Shown here in pieces: positions 7,761 through 15,012 of a DNA stretch of 19,018 nt. Each line of letters starts with the position of its first letter. Positions within the stretch are counted from its first letter, which is position 1. Position numbers and translations under genes: made by a program. This stretch comes from Fimenecus sp045595185 (GTDB taxonomy: Bacteria > Bacillota > Clostridia > Oscillospirales > Acutalibacteraceae): contig JAZNZX010000041.1 in NCBI GenBank assembly GCA_045595185.1, forward strand, positions 1 to 19,018, read 5' to 3'. The notes under the pieces are model-generated. The model searched no databases, was not told the DNA's origin, and saw only the letters and a program-made list of their open reading frames with translations.

Positions 7761-8660
7761 TTAATATACGATTTTCCATTCTTCATAGAAGCCCATTCCA
7801 ATTTCAATGGCTTTTCCGATTCCTGTTATATTTGTAGTCATTATCATCGGATAATCTACGCTATACTCAATCATATTGCCTGTTGATTTTTCAATCTTTG
7901 CCTTAACAACAGCATCCTTGTAGTCACAATCAATTGACATATTTTCTAAATCTTCAGGTTCCATTTCAGCTTCCATATCTTCTTTTGTTACGATGGTTGC
8001 CACATTACCTACGCTTTCATATCGTGCAGGATTCTTCTTTCCCTTTACAGTAATTTCAACCATATAATACTCGCCTGATTCCTCAAAAGTGATGTTTGAA
8101 ATATCGTCCGTTTTAAGATTGCAAGTACCACCTATTGGAGGAAAGTTTGAAGCAATATCTTCACCTTTATATGTTTCGTTTACCGGTCTGAGCTCGTCAC
8201 TGAATTCTGCTGTTAATTCCTCTTTCAAAGATGGTGAACCCGCTTCAACAGATGAATCGTACAATCCTTCTATCACAGGATGAATGTAAATATAGTCGTT
8301 ATAATTATACAACTTATTGTATGCGAGAGTTGCTGCTGTTGCATTTTTCTTGACATTATTGAATGAGTCAACAAAGAGTTTCAACTGCTGTTCTTTTTCA
8401 AGGTCTACAATACCCGCAACAACCTGGAGAATTACTCTTGCATCCAATGCAGAAACCTTATTATCACCATTCATATCAAGGTTTGATGTATCCTCAATAG
8501 TTCTAACTCCTGCTACATACTGTAAAATCATACGGGCATCCACAGCAGAAAGTTTGCCATCGCCACTTGCATCACCTTTTATGTCGCTTGCAGATACAGA
8601 TACACAAAAGGCTGAACAAATAAGTGTTATTGCCAAAACAACTGAAATTATCTTTTTCAT
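7761..8660 (-). CDS. Secreted dockerin-domain protein, function unknown
   Basis: A 299-residue exported protein. Residues 1-24 form a signal peptide (MKK, then a hydrophobic core ending at VSA). A type I dockerin follows directly, made of two calcium-binding repeats. The first is GDASGDGKLSAVDARMILQY (29-48); the second has DMNGDNKVSALDAR (62-75). The calcium ligands look intact and both repeats carry Ala-Arg after the last Asp. Dockerins bind cohesins, so the protein probably attaches to a cell-surface or scaffold cohesin. Residues about 88-299 match no family I know; they are acidic and beta-rich in look. The start is the ATG at 8658-8660, because AAGGTGG lies 8 bases upstream and the signal peptide begins there; an in-frame ATG at 8690 only adds 10 residues before it. 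The gene is monocistronic. Confidence 0.88.
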   Translation of the reverse strand: MKKIISVVLAITLICSAFCVSVSASDIKGDASGDGKLSAVDARMILQYVAGVRTIEDTSNLDMNGDNKVSALDARVILQVVAGIVDLEKEQQLKLFVDSFNNVKKNATAATLAYNKLYNYNDYIYIHPVIEGLYDSSVEAGSPSLKEELTAEFSDELRPVNETYKGEDIASNFPPIGGTCNLKTDDISNITFEESGEYYMVEITVKGKKNPARYESVGNVATIVTKEDMEAEMEPEDLENMSIDCDYKDAVVKAKIEKSTGNMIEYSVDYPMIMTTNITGIGKAIEIGMGFYEEWKIVY

Positions 8661-8691
8661 AAATTTTCCCACCTTTATTTTAATTAACATA

Positions 8692-8721
8692 ATTATATCA
8701 TAATGTCTATAAATAAATCAA
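8692..8721 (-). promoter_or_regulatory. Probable promoter of the dockerin gene
   Basis: On the minus strand, TTGATT (8716-8721), an 18-base spacer and a perfect TATAAT (8692-8697), 31 bases before the start codon. Confidence 0.55.
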
Positions 8722-8735
8722 CTACCAATATATGT

Positions 8736-8762
8736 AAAAACGGTGGAGTTTTCTCCACCGTA
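8736..8762 (-). terminator. Intrinsic terminator after dapL
   Basis: Stem CGGTGGAG/CTCCACCG (8741-8748 with 8753-8760) around a TTTT loop. On the minus strand it is followed by TTTTTAC and sits 9 bases beyond the dapL stop, so it ends the long lysine/nucleotide block. Confidence 0.9.
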
Positions 8763-8769
8763 ATTTTTC

Positions 8770-9984
8770 TTATTTGCAGAAATAATTTTTGATTCTTTCT
8801 ACTGCTTTGATTGTGTTTTCTGTTGAACCGAATGCTGTGAGTCTGAAATATCCTTCACCGCTTGGTCCAAAACCTTCACCTGGAGTACCAACAACCTGAA
8901 TATTTTCAAGAAGAGTGTCAAAGAATTCCCAGCTACTCATTCCGTCAGGAGTTTTGAGCCATACATAAGGTGAATTAACTGCACCGTAAACTGTGAAACC
9001 ACATTCTTTAAGTCCATTGTAAATAATCTTTGCATTGTTCTGATAATATGCAATAATTTCGCGAACCTGTTTTTTACCTTCTTCACTGTAAACTGCTTCG
9101 GCAGCTCTCTGTGTAATATATGAAACACCGTTGAACTTTGTAGCCTGACGACGAGCCCAGAGTGCATTGAGCTCAACTCCGTCAACCTTAATGTCATGAG
9201 GAACAACTGTGTAACCGCAACGAACACCTGTAAAACCTGCTGTCTTTGAGAAGCTTCTGAACTCAATAGCACAGCTCTTTGCACCTTCAATTTCATAAAT
9301 TGAATGAGGTACATTTTCTTCTGTGATAAATGCTTCATAAGCAGAGTCAAAAAGAATTACTGCACCATTTTCATTTGCATAATCAACCCATTTTTTAAGT
9401 TCATCCTTTGTAGCAGCCATACCTGTTGGGTTGTTAGGGAAACAGAGATAAATAATATCAACCTTTTCCTTTGGAAGTTCAGGTAAGAAGTTGTTTTCTG
9501 CATTACAAGGCATATAGTAGATGTTACTCCAGCCTTCTTCTGTCTTATCACCTGAACGACCACTCATAACATTTGTGTCAACATAAACAGGATAAACAGG
9601 GTCACAAACTGCAACCTTATTATCTGTTGAGAAGATGTCACCGATATTACCGCAGTCACTCTTTGCACCGTCAGAAACAAAGATTTCGCTATTGTCAAGC
9701 TCTACACCACGAGCTTTATAGTCATTTTCGTTAATAGCATCCAAAAGCCACTTGTGACCGTATTCAGGCGGATAACCCATAAATGTTTTTTCGTTTGCCA
9801 TTTCGTCAACAGCCTTGTGCATAGCCTCAATACAAGCATCTGCAAGAGGACGGGTAACGTCACCGATACCAAGACGGATAATCGGCTTGTCCGGATTAGC
9901 CGTAACATAAGCATTTACCTTTTTCGCAATGTTTGAGAAAAGGTATGAGCTCTGAATTTTTAAAAAGTTGTCATTTATTTTCAT
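8770..9984 (-). CDS. dapL: LL-diaminopimelate aminotransferase
   Basis: DapL is a PLP enzyme that transfers an amino group from glutamate to tetrahydrodipicolinate and makes LL-diaminopimelate in one step, replacing DapD/C/E. The 404-residue protein has the DapL-type N-terminus (NDNFLKIQSSYLFSNIAKKV), IRLGIGDVTRPL, CFPNNPTG (181-188) and the PLP lysine K247 in SFSKTAGFTGVRCGY. The start is the ATG at 9982-9984, which has GGAGG 7 bases upstream. An ATG at 10018-10020 lies within a palindromic repeat and is not conserved-looking. It lies directly after dapF, the next enzyme of the pathway, and before a strong terminator. The pair supports lysine and peptidoglycan precursor synthesis. Confidence in DapL over other class I/II aminotransferases is high. 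Confidence 0.95.
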   Translation of the reverse strand: MKINDNFLKIQSSYLFSNIAKKVNAYVTANPDKPIIRLGIGDVTRPLADACIEAMHKAVDEMANEKTFMGYPPEYGHKWLLDAINENDYKARGVELDNSEIFVSDGAKSDCGNIGDIFSTDNKVAVCDPVYPVYVDTNVMSGRSGDKTEEGWSNIYYMPCNAENNFLPELPKEKVDIIYLCFPNNPTGMAATKDELKKWVDYANENGAVILFDSAYEAFITEENVPHSIYEIEGAKSCAIEFRSFSKTAGFTGVRCGYTVVPHDIKVDGVELNALWARRQATKFNGVSYITQRAAEAVYSEEGKKQVREIIAYYQNNAKIIYNGLKECGFTVYGAVNSPYVWLKTPDGMSSWEFFDTLLENIQVVGTPGEGFGPSGEGYFRLTAFGSTENTIKAVERIKNYFCK

Positions 9985-10014
9985 AATTGTCCCTCCGTAC
10001 GGATTATTAATGTT

Positions 10015-10085
10015 TGTCATTCTGAGCGAAGCGAAGAATCTCTTTCTTTTTGAGATTCTTCGTCGCTTTGCTTCTCAGAATGACA
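10015..10085. repeat. Palindromic intergenic repeat (MITE-like) between dapF and dapL
   Basis: A 71-base imperfect inverted repeat. The outer arms TGTCATTCTGAG (10015-10026) and CTCAGAATGACA (10074-10085) match perfectly. The inner arms GAAGAATCTC and GAGATTCTTC also match, and the stretch between them differs in length (CGAAGC-like versus a longer form). The loop is pyrimidine-rich. From memory, repeats with this core recur in the genomes of several unrelated bacteria; I cannot check copy number here. No target duplication is evident. The right arm encodes the last two residues and the stop of dapF. Confidence 0.8.
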
Positions 10086-10902
10086 CCAAATCAAATTCTC
10101 CATTAAATACACATTGTGCTTCACCTGTCAAATACACATTATCATCTTGGTGCCATTGAACTTTTAGCGTTCCGCCCTTGGTGTGAATGGTTATTTCTTC
10201 ATTTTTTGAACAGATTCCGTTTATTACTGACGCAACACAAACTGCACAAGCACCTGTGCCACAGGCAAGTGTTTCACCGCTACCTCGTTCCCAAACACGC
10301 ATTTTCAGACAATTTTCATCTAAAATCTCTGCAAACTCTGTGTTTATTCTTTCGGGAAACATTTCGTGTCGCTCAAATAACGGACCAGTTTTTTTCAAAT
10401 CGATTTTATCAACATCATTACAGAAAACAATACAATGAGGATTTCCCATTGAAACACAGGTAATTTTATAATCCCTGCCATCAATATTAAGAATTTTATC
10501 CTTTACAATGCTGTCGCCATATCGTGACGGTATAATCCTACCATTCAAAACAGGCTTTCCCATATTCACGCGACAACCACTTGATGAAACCTCAATATGC
10601 TTTATTCCGCTGAGTGTATCAACTGTAATGAATTGCTTTTTTATTCTGTTGTCATATATGTATTTCGCAACGCATCTTACCGCATTTCCGCACATCTGTG
10701 CACGAGAGCCGTCTGCGTTATAGATATCCATAAAACAATCGGCATTTTGTGATGGTTTTATAAGTACAACACCGTCACCGCCGATTCCAAAATGCCTGTC
10801 ACTTAATTTTTTCGACAATTCACAAGGATTTTCAACATCTTGCCTGAAGCAATCAATGTATATATAGTCATTTCCTGCACCGTGCATTTTGGTAAATTTC
10901 AT
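10075..10902 (-). CDS. dapF: Diaminopimelate epimerase
   Basis: DapF converts LL- to meso-diaminopimelate, the lysine precursor and the peptidoglycan cross-linking residue, with a cofactor-free two-cysteine mechanism. The 275-residue protein shows KMHGAGNDYIYID at the N-terminus, the first catalytic Cys71 in NADGSRAQMCGNAVRC, GNPHCIVF, and the second catalytic Cys214 in GSGETLACGTGAC. Two adjacent ATGs (10903-10905 and 10900-10902) are possible starts. I use the second, which matches the family's MKFTKMHG; an upstream GTG at 10917 lies inside the GGGGG binding site. The binding site is one arm of a hairpin, listed separately. The last codons and stop come from the palindromic repeat. The gene lies between glyA and dapL. 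Confidence 0.95.
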   Translation of the reverse strand: MKFTKMHGAGNDYIYIDCFRQDVENPCELSKKLSDRHFGIGGDGVVLIKPSQNADCFMDIYNADGSRAQMCGNAVRCVAKYIYDNRIKKQFITVDTLSGIKHIEVSSSGCRVNMGKPVLNGRIIPSRYGDSIVKDKILNIDGRDYKITCVSMGNPHCIVFCNDVDKIDLKKTGPLFERHEMFPERINTEFAEILDENCLKMRVWERGSGETLACGTGACAVCVASVINGICSKNEEITIHTKGGTLKVQWHQDDNVYLTGEAQCVFNGEFDLVSF

Positions 10903-10911
10903 CATAATATC

Positions 10912-10945
10912 CCCCACTGCATTTTTTACAGTTTATGCAGTGGGG
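10912..10945 (-). promoter_or_regulatory. Hairpin burying the dapF ribosome binding site
   Basis: CCCCACTGCAT (10912-10922 on the plus strand) and ATGCAGTGGGG (10935-10945) form an 11-bp perfect stem around a 12-base AT-rich loop in the glyA-dapF gap. On the minus-strand mRNA the 3' arm is ATGCAGTGGGG. With one more G (10911) it contains the purine-rich dapF binding site, 5 to 8 bases before the two ATGs. It lacks a U-tract, so it does not look like a terminator. Control of dapF translation or mRNA processing/stability is inferred. Confidence 0.6.
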
Positions 10946-10960
10946 ACTTTGTCTTATGAA

Positions 10961-12214
10961 TTATTCGTACAACGGATATTTTTTACAGATTTCTGCAACA
11001 CCGTTTGTGATATATTCTTTCTGATTTTCGAAATCAGTTGCTGCAAGATAAATGAACTCTGCAATCTTGTCCATATCTTCCACGCCAAGACCTCTTGTAG
11101 TAACGGCAGGAGTACCGATTCTTACGCCACTTGTAACAAATGGCTTTTCCGGGTCATTAGGAATTGCATTTTTGTTAGCAGTAATATGAACTTCGTCAAG
11201 TCTGTGTTCAAGCTCTTTACCTGTAATGCCTACTGAACGAAGGTCAACAAGCATAAGGTGATTGTCTGTACCGCCTGAAACCAAGTTGATTCCACGCTTT
11301 GTAAGACCTTCTGCCAATGCCTTTGCATTGTCAATAACTCTCTGCTGATATGCTTTAAAATCATCGCTCAATGCTTCACCGAAGCAAACTGCCTTACCTG
11401 CGATAATGTGCATTAAAGGACCGCCCTGTGTGCCCGGGAAAATTGCCTTGTTGAACTGCATACCAAATTCTTCATCCTTACAAAGAATGATACCACCACG
11501 AGGGCCACGAAGTGTCTTATGAGTTGTTGATGTAACAACATCTGCATATGGTACAGGAGACGGATGAAGACCTGCTGCAACAAGACCTGCAATATGAGCC
11601 ATATCAACCATAAAGTATGCACCAACGCTATGAGCGATGTTTGCCATTCTTTCAAAGTCAATTGTTCTTGGGTATGCAGATGCACCTGCTACGATAAGCT
11701 TTGGCTGACATTCCTTTGCTTTCTTTTCAAAAGCGTCATAATCAAGGAAGCCGTTTTCGTCAACACCGTAAGGTACAAAGTTATAGTATTTACCTGACAT
11801 ATTTACAGGTGAACCGTGAGTTAAGTGGCCACCTTCAGCAAGATTCATACCCATAACTGTGTCACCCGGCTGAATAAGAGCAAAGTAAACTGCCATATTT
11901 GCCTGTGCACCTGAATGTGGCTGAACATTAGCATATGCAGCACCGAAAAGCTTCTTAAGTCTGTCGCGAGCAATATCTTCTACGATATCAACGTGCTGAC
12001 AGCCACCGTAATATCTTTTTCCCGGATAACCCTCTGCATATTTGTTTGTGAGAACACTGCCCATTGCTGCCATAACCGCAGGAGAAACGATATTTTCACT
12101 TGCGATAAGCTCAAGATTTTCTCTTTGTCTTTTAAGCTCAAGACCCATAGCCGCAGCAACCTCAGGGTCAGTATTATTTATAAATCCGATAGAATCAATT
12201 AAATTTTCAAACAT
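10961..12214 (-). CDS. glyA: Serine hydroxymethyltransferase
   Basis: This PLP enzyme interconverts serine and glycine while charging tetrahydrofolate with a one-carbon unit, supplying purine, thymidylate and methionine synthesis. The 417-residue protein has LELIASENIVSPAVM, NKYAEGYPGKRYYGG (57-71) and the PLP lysine K233 in TSTTHKTLRGPRGG. Length and motifs are standard for bacterial GlyA. AAGGAA about 10 bases upstream supports the ATG at 12212-12214. It begins 18 bases after guaB, so the two are probably cotranscribed; linking one-carbon supply to purine synthesis makes sense of the pairing. dapF follows 58 bases later. Confidence 0.97.
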   Translation of the reverse strand: MFENLIDSIGFINNTDPEVAAAMGLELKRQRENLELIASENIVSPAVMAAMGSVLTNKYAEGYPGKRYYGGCQHVDIVEDIARDRLKKLFGAAYANVQPHSGAQANMAVYFALIQPGDTVMGMNLAEGGHLTHGSPVNMSGKYYNFVPYGVDENGFLDYDAFEKKAKECQPKLIVAGASAYPRTIDFERMANIAHSVGAYFMVDMAHIAGLVAAGLHPSPVPYADVVTSTTHKTLRGPRGGIILCKDEEFGMQFNKAIFPGTQGGPLMHIIAGKAVCFGEALSDDFKAYQQRVIDNAKALAEGLTKRGINLVSGGTDNHLMLVDLRSVGITGKELEHRLDEVHITANKNAIPNDPEKPFVTSGVRIGTPAVTTRGLGVEDMDKIAEFIYLAATDFENQKEYITNGVAEICKKYPLYE

Positions 12215-12232
12215 AGCTTTAATTTCCTTATA

Positions 12233-13693
12233 TTATACATTTCTTGAATAGTTTGGAGCTTCCTTAGTGATATAAATATCGTGAGGATGGCTTTCCTGAA
12301 GACCTGCGTTTGTAATTCTGATAAACTTAGTCTTTGTCTTAAGGTCTTCGATTGTAGCACAACCACAATAACCCATACCTGCTTTAAGACCGCCCATAAG
12401 CTGATAAATTGTGTCTGAAAGAAGTCCCTTGTATGGAACACGACCTTCAACACCTTCCGGAACAAGCTTCTTGTTGTTTGCCTGGAAGTATCTGTCCTTT
12501 GAACCGTTATTCATAGCAGCAATACTACCCATACCGCGATAAACCTTGAACTGACGACCCTGATAGATTTCGCTTTCGCCGGGTGATTCTTCACAACCTG
12601 CAACGAGTGAACCGACCATAATAGCAGAAGCACCTGCTGCAATAGCCTTAACGATTTCACCTGAGTACTTGATACCACCGTCAGCAATTACTGTGATACC
12701 GTGCTTTGCAGCTTCGTTTGCTGAATCATAAACAGCTGTAATCTGTGGAACACCGATACCTGCAACAACACGAGTTGTACAGATAGAACCGGGGCCGATA
12801 CCAACCTTAACGCAGTCTGCACCTGCATCAATAAGAGCCTTTGTAGCTTCAGCAGTAGCAATATTACCTGCGATAAGAGGAAGGTCAGGGTAAGCAGCTT
12901 TTACCTTTGCAACAGCATTGATAATACCATGGCTGTGACCGTGTGCAGAGTCAAGAGTAACAATGTCAACACCTGCTTCAATAAGAGCAGCCACACGGTC
13001 AAGAACATCAGCAGTAGCACCGACAGCCGCACCGCAAAGAAGTCTGCCCATCGAGTCTCTTGCTGAATTCGGATATTTAACTGCTTTTTCAATATCCTTA
13101 ATTGTAATAAGACCCTTTAAGAAGCCTGCTTCATCAACCAACGGAAGCTTTTCAATCTTATGCTTCATAAGAATCTTTTTTGCTTCGTCGTGACCTGTGC
13201 CGACAGGAGCAGTTACAAGACCTTCGCTTGTCATATAGTCCTTGATTTTACCGCTGTAATCAGCAATAAATCTCATATCACGGTTTGTGAGGATACCAAC
13301 AAGCTTGCCGTTTTCGTCACAAACAGGAACACCGGAAATCTTATAACGGTGCATAAGGTTATCAGCTTCCTGAACTGTGTTTTCAGGAGATAAGAAGAAT
13401 GGGTTGTTAATAACGCCGTTTTCACTTCTCTTAACCTTATCAACCTGTGCTTTCTGAGCATCAATTGACATATTTTTATGAATAATACCGATACCGCCTT
13501 CACGAGCAATAGCAATAGCCATATTACTTTCAGTAACAGTATCCATCGCTGCTGTGATAACAGGTGTGTTCAATTTAATTGTTTTTGTAAGCTGAGTTGA
13601 AATATCAACATCACTTGGAAGAACGTCACTTTCTGCAGGAATGAGAAGCACGTCATCAAAGGTAAGACCTTCTTTTGCAAACTTGTCTGTCAT
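12233..13693 (-). CDS. guaB: Inosine-5'-monophosphate dehydrogenase
   Basis: GuaB oxidises IMP to XMP with NAD, the committed step toward GMP. The 486-residue protein has the expected layout. An N-terminal TIM-barrel part holds GLTFDDVLLIPAESD (9-23). A pair of inserted CBS domains spans about 95-205, where adenine or guanine nucleotides bind in many homologs. The second barrel part holds the catalytic loop GIGPGSICTTR with Cys305. The mobile flap contains SKDRYF, with the usual Arg-Tyr pair. AAGGAGATAT before the ATG at 13691-13693 is a strong binding site. It follows the lysC terminator-like hairpin, so it may have its own start of transcription, though I see no convincing promoter in the 77-base gap. 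glyA follows at 18 bp. Confidence 0.97.
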   Translation of the reverse strand: MTDKFAKEGLTFDDVLLIPAESDVLPSDVDISTQLTKTIKLNTPVITAAMDTVTESNMAIAIAREGGIGIIHKNMSIDAQKAQVDKVKRSENGVINNPFFLSPENTVQEADNLMHRYKISGVPVCDENGKLVGILTNRDMRFIADYSGKIKDYMTSEGLVTAPVGTGHDEAKKILMKHKIEKLPLVDEAGFLKGLITIKDIEKAVKYPNSARDSMGRLLCGAAVGATADVLDRVAALIEAGVDIVTLDSAHGHSHGIINAVAKVKAAYPDLPLIAGNIATAEATKALIDAGADCVKVGIGPGSICTTRVVAGIGVPQITAVYDSANEAAKHGITVIADGGIKYSGEIVKAIAAGASAIMVGSLVAGCEESPGESEIYQGRQFKVYRGMGSIAAMNNGSKDRYFQANNKKLVPEGVEGRVPYKGLLSDTIYQLMGGLKAGMGYCGCATIEDLKTKTKFIRITNAGLQESHPHDIYITKEAPNYSRNV

Positions 13694-13725
13694 TTTTATA
13701 TCTCCTTCACATTAAAATTCTTTAT

Positions 13726-13762
13726 AAAAGAGAGAGAAACTAAATTGTTTCTCTCTAAAAAT
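13726..13762 (-). terminator. Terminator-like hairpin after lysC
   Basis: AGAGAGAAAC (13731-13740) pairs with GTTTCTCTCT (13747-13756) around a 6-base loop. On the minus strand the stem is followed by TTTATAAAG and preceded by a T-rich run. It lies 14 bases after the lysC stop. The weak U-tract may let some transcripts run through into guaB. Confidence 0.7.
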
Positions 13763-13770
13763 AGGCACAA

Positions 13771-14979
13771 TTATTCTGCCGGGAAAAACGCCTTGTGAAT
13801 TGCGCTGACTGCACGGTCAGCATCCTCAAGGTCAATAAGAACTGAAATTTTGATTTCGCTTGTAGCAATCATATCAATGTTGATGTCTCTTTCATAAAGA
13901 GCTTCAAACATTTTTGATGCTGTGCCCGGATGAGATTCCATACCTGCACCAACAATTGAAATCTTTGCAACTGATGTGTCACAGATAATATCCTTATCTT
14001 CAATATCAAATACTTTCTTTACACAATCGAGAGTTTCTTCTGCATTGCTCTTTGAAACAGTGAATGTAATGTCCTTTGTGTCATCACGACCAACTGACTG
14101 CAAAATAATATCAACATTTATTTTATGTTTTGCAAGAACATCAAAAAGTTTAAAAGCAACACCTGGTGTATTTGGTATTTTAGTTACTGAAATTCGTGCT
14201 ACATCTGTATCCTTTGTAACACCTCTGATAAGCATTTTTTCCATTTTGGTAACCTCCTTAACGATTGTGCCCGGAACTCTCTTAAGACTTGAAAGAACCT
14301 CTAATTCAACATTGTATTTTTTTGCCATTTCAACAGAACGGTTATTGAGAACCTGTGCACCGAGAGTTGCAAGCTCAAGCATTTCATCATATGTGATTTC
14401 TTTAAGCTTCTTTGCATTTTCTACCTTTCTCGGGTCAGCAGTATAAACGCCCTCAACATCTGTAAAAATCTGGCAACGGTCAGCACGAAGAGCAGCAGCA
14501 ATTGCAACAGCACTTGTATCTGAACCGCCACGACCAAGAGTTGTAAGGTCATCGTATTTGTTAATTCCCTGGAAACCGGCAACAACAACAATGTTATGAC
14601 GGTCAATTTCTGAACGAAGTCTGTCAGCCTTCACATTCTTGATTCTTGCTGTACCGTAAGCAGAGCTTGTGTTAAAGCCTGCCTGCCAACCAAGAAGTGA
14701 AACAGCCGGACAGCCTAATTTTTCAATAGCCATAGCAAGAAGTGCAATTGAAATCTGCTCACCTGATGCCATAAGCATATCCATTTCTCTCTTTGACGGC
14801 TTAGAGTTAATTTCATAAGCCTTTTCAATCAAATCATCTGTTGTGTCACCCTGTGCTGATACTACAACTACAACATCATTACCTGCACGGTAAGTATCAG
14901 TTACAATCTGGGCAACATTCATAACTCTTTCGGCGTCACGAACACTTGAACCGCCGAACTTCTGAACTATAAGTCCCAT
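13771..14979 (-). CDS. lysC: Aspartokinase
   Basis: Aspartokinase phosphorylates L-aspartate, the first step to lysine, threonine, methionine and diaminopimelate. The 402-residue protein has the kinase signature KFGGSS (7-12), the conserved segment TTLGRGGSDTSA, and FTDVEGVYTADPRK. Two regulatory ACT domains make up the last 150 residues. Both keep the Pro-Gly turn (NTPGVAFKLFDVLAKH and ESHPGTASKMFEALYE), so inhibition by an amino acid is likely. AGGAGG supports the ATG at 14977-14979. It starts 33 bases after homoserine dehydrogenase. A strong internal binding site precedes in-frame Met246, so a separate C-terminal beta chain of 157 residues is expected, as in the class of aspartokinases typified by B. 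subtilis AKII. Confidence 0.96.
   Translation of the reverse strand: MGLIVQKFGGSSVRDAERVMNVAQIVTDTYRAGNDVVVVVSAQGDTTDDLIEKAYEINSKPSKREMDMLMASGEQISIALLAMAIEKLGCPAVSLLGWQAGFNTSSAYGTARIKNVKADRLRSEIDRHNIVVVAGFQGINKYDDLTTLGRGGSDTSAVAIAAALRADRCQIFTDVEGVYTADPRKVENAKKLKEITYDEMLELATLGAQVLNNRSVEMAKKYNVELEVLSSLKRVPGTIVKEVTKMEKMLIRGVTKDTDVARISVTKIPNTPGVAFKLFDVLAKHKINVDIILQSVGRDDTKDITFTVSKSNAEETLDCVKKVFDIEDKDIICDTSVAKISIVGAGMESHPGTASKMFEALYERDINIDMIATSEIKISVLIDLEDADRAVSAIHKAFFPAE
14242..14259 (-). promoter_or_regulatory. Internal ribosome binding site and start codon in lysC (beta subunit)
   Basis: On the minus strand AAGGAGG (14253-14259) lies 8 bases before an in-frame ATG (14242-14244, Met246). Starting here would make a 157-residue protein (13771-14244) made only of the two ACT domains. 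The core of the site is encoded by the codons AAG GAG GTT (Lys-Glu-Val). An alpha2beta2 aspartokinase made from overlapping frames is known in Bacillus; for this gene it is inferred. Confidence 0.7.
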
Positions 14980-15012
14980 ATATGTCCTCCTAAATGGAAT
15001 AAATACTGTTTA

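Noticed and set aside
10116..10463. Plus-strand open frames opposite dapF
   Set aside because: They mirror a well-conserved epimerase gene and show no start signal or recognisable domain.
13976..14446. 156-codon open frame on the plus strand
   Set aside because: It is antisense to the conserved coding region of lysC and its composition (Ser, Phe, Thr) reflects the complement of that gene.
14980..15012. Lysine riboswitch or T-box before lysC
   Set aside because: The hom-lysC gap is only 33 bases and holds just the ribosome binding site.
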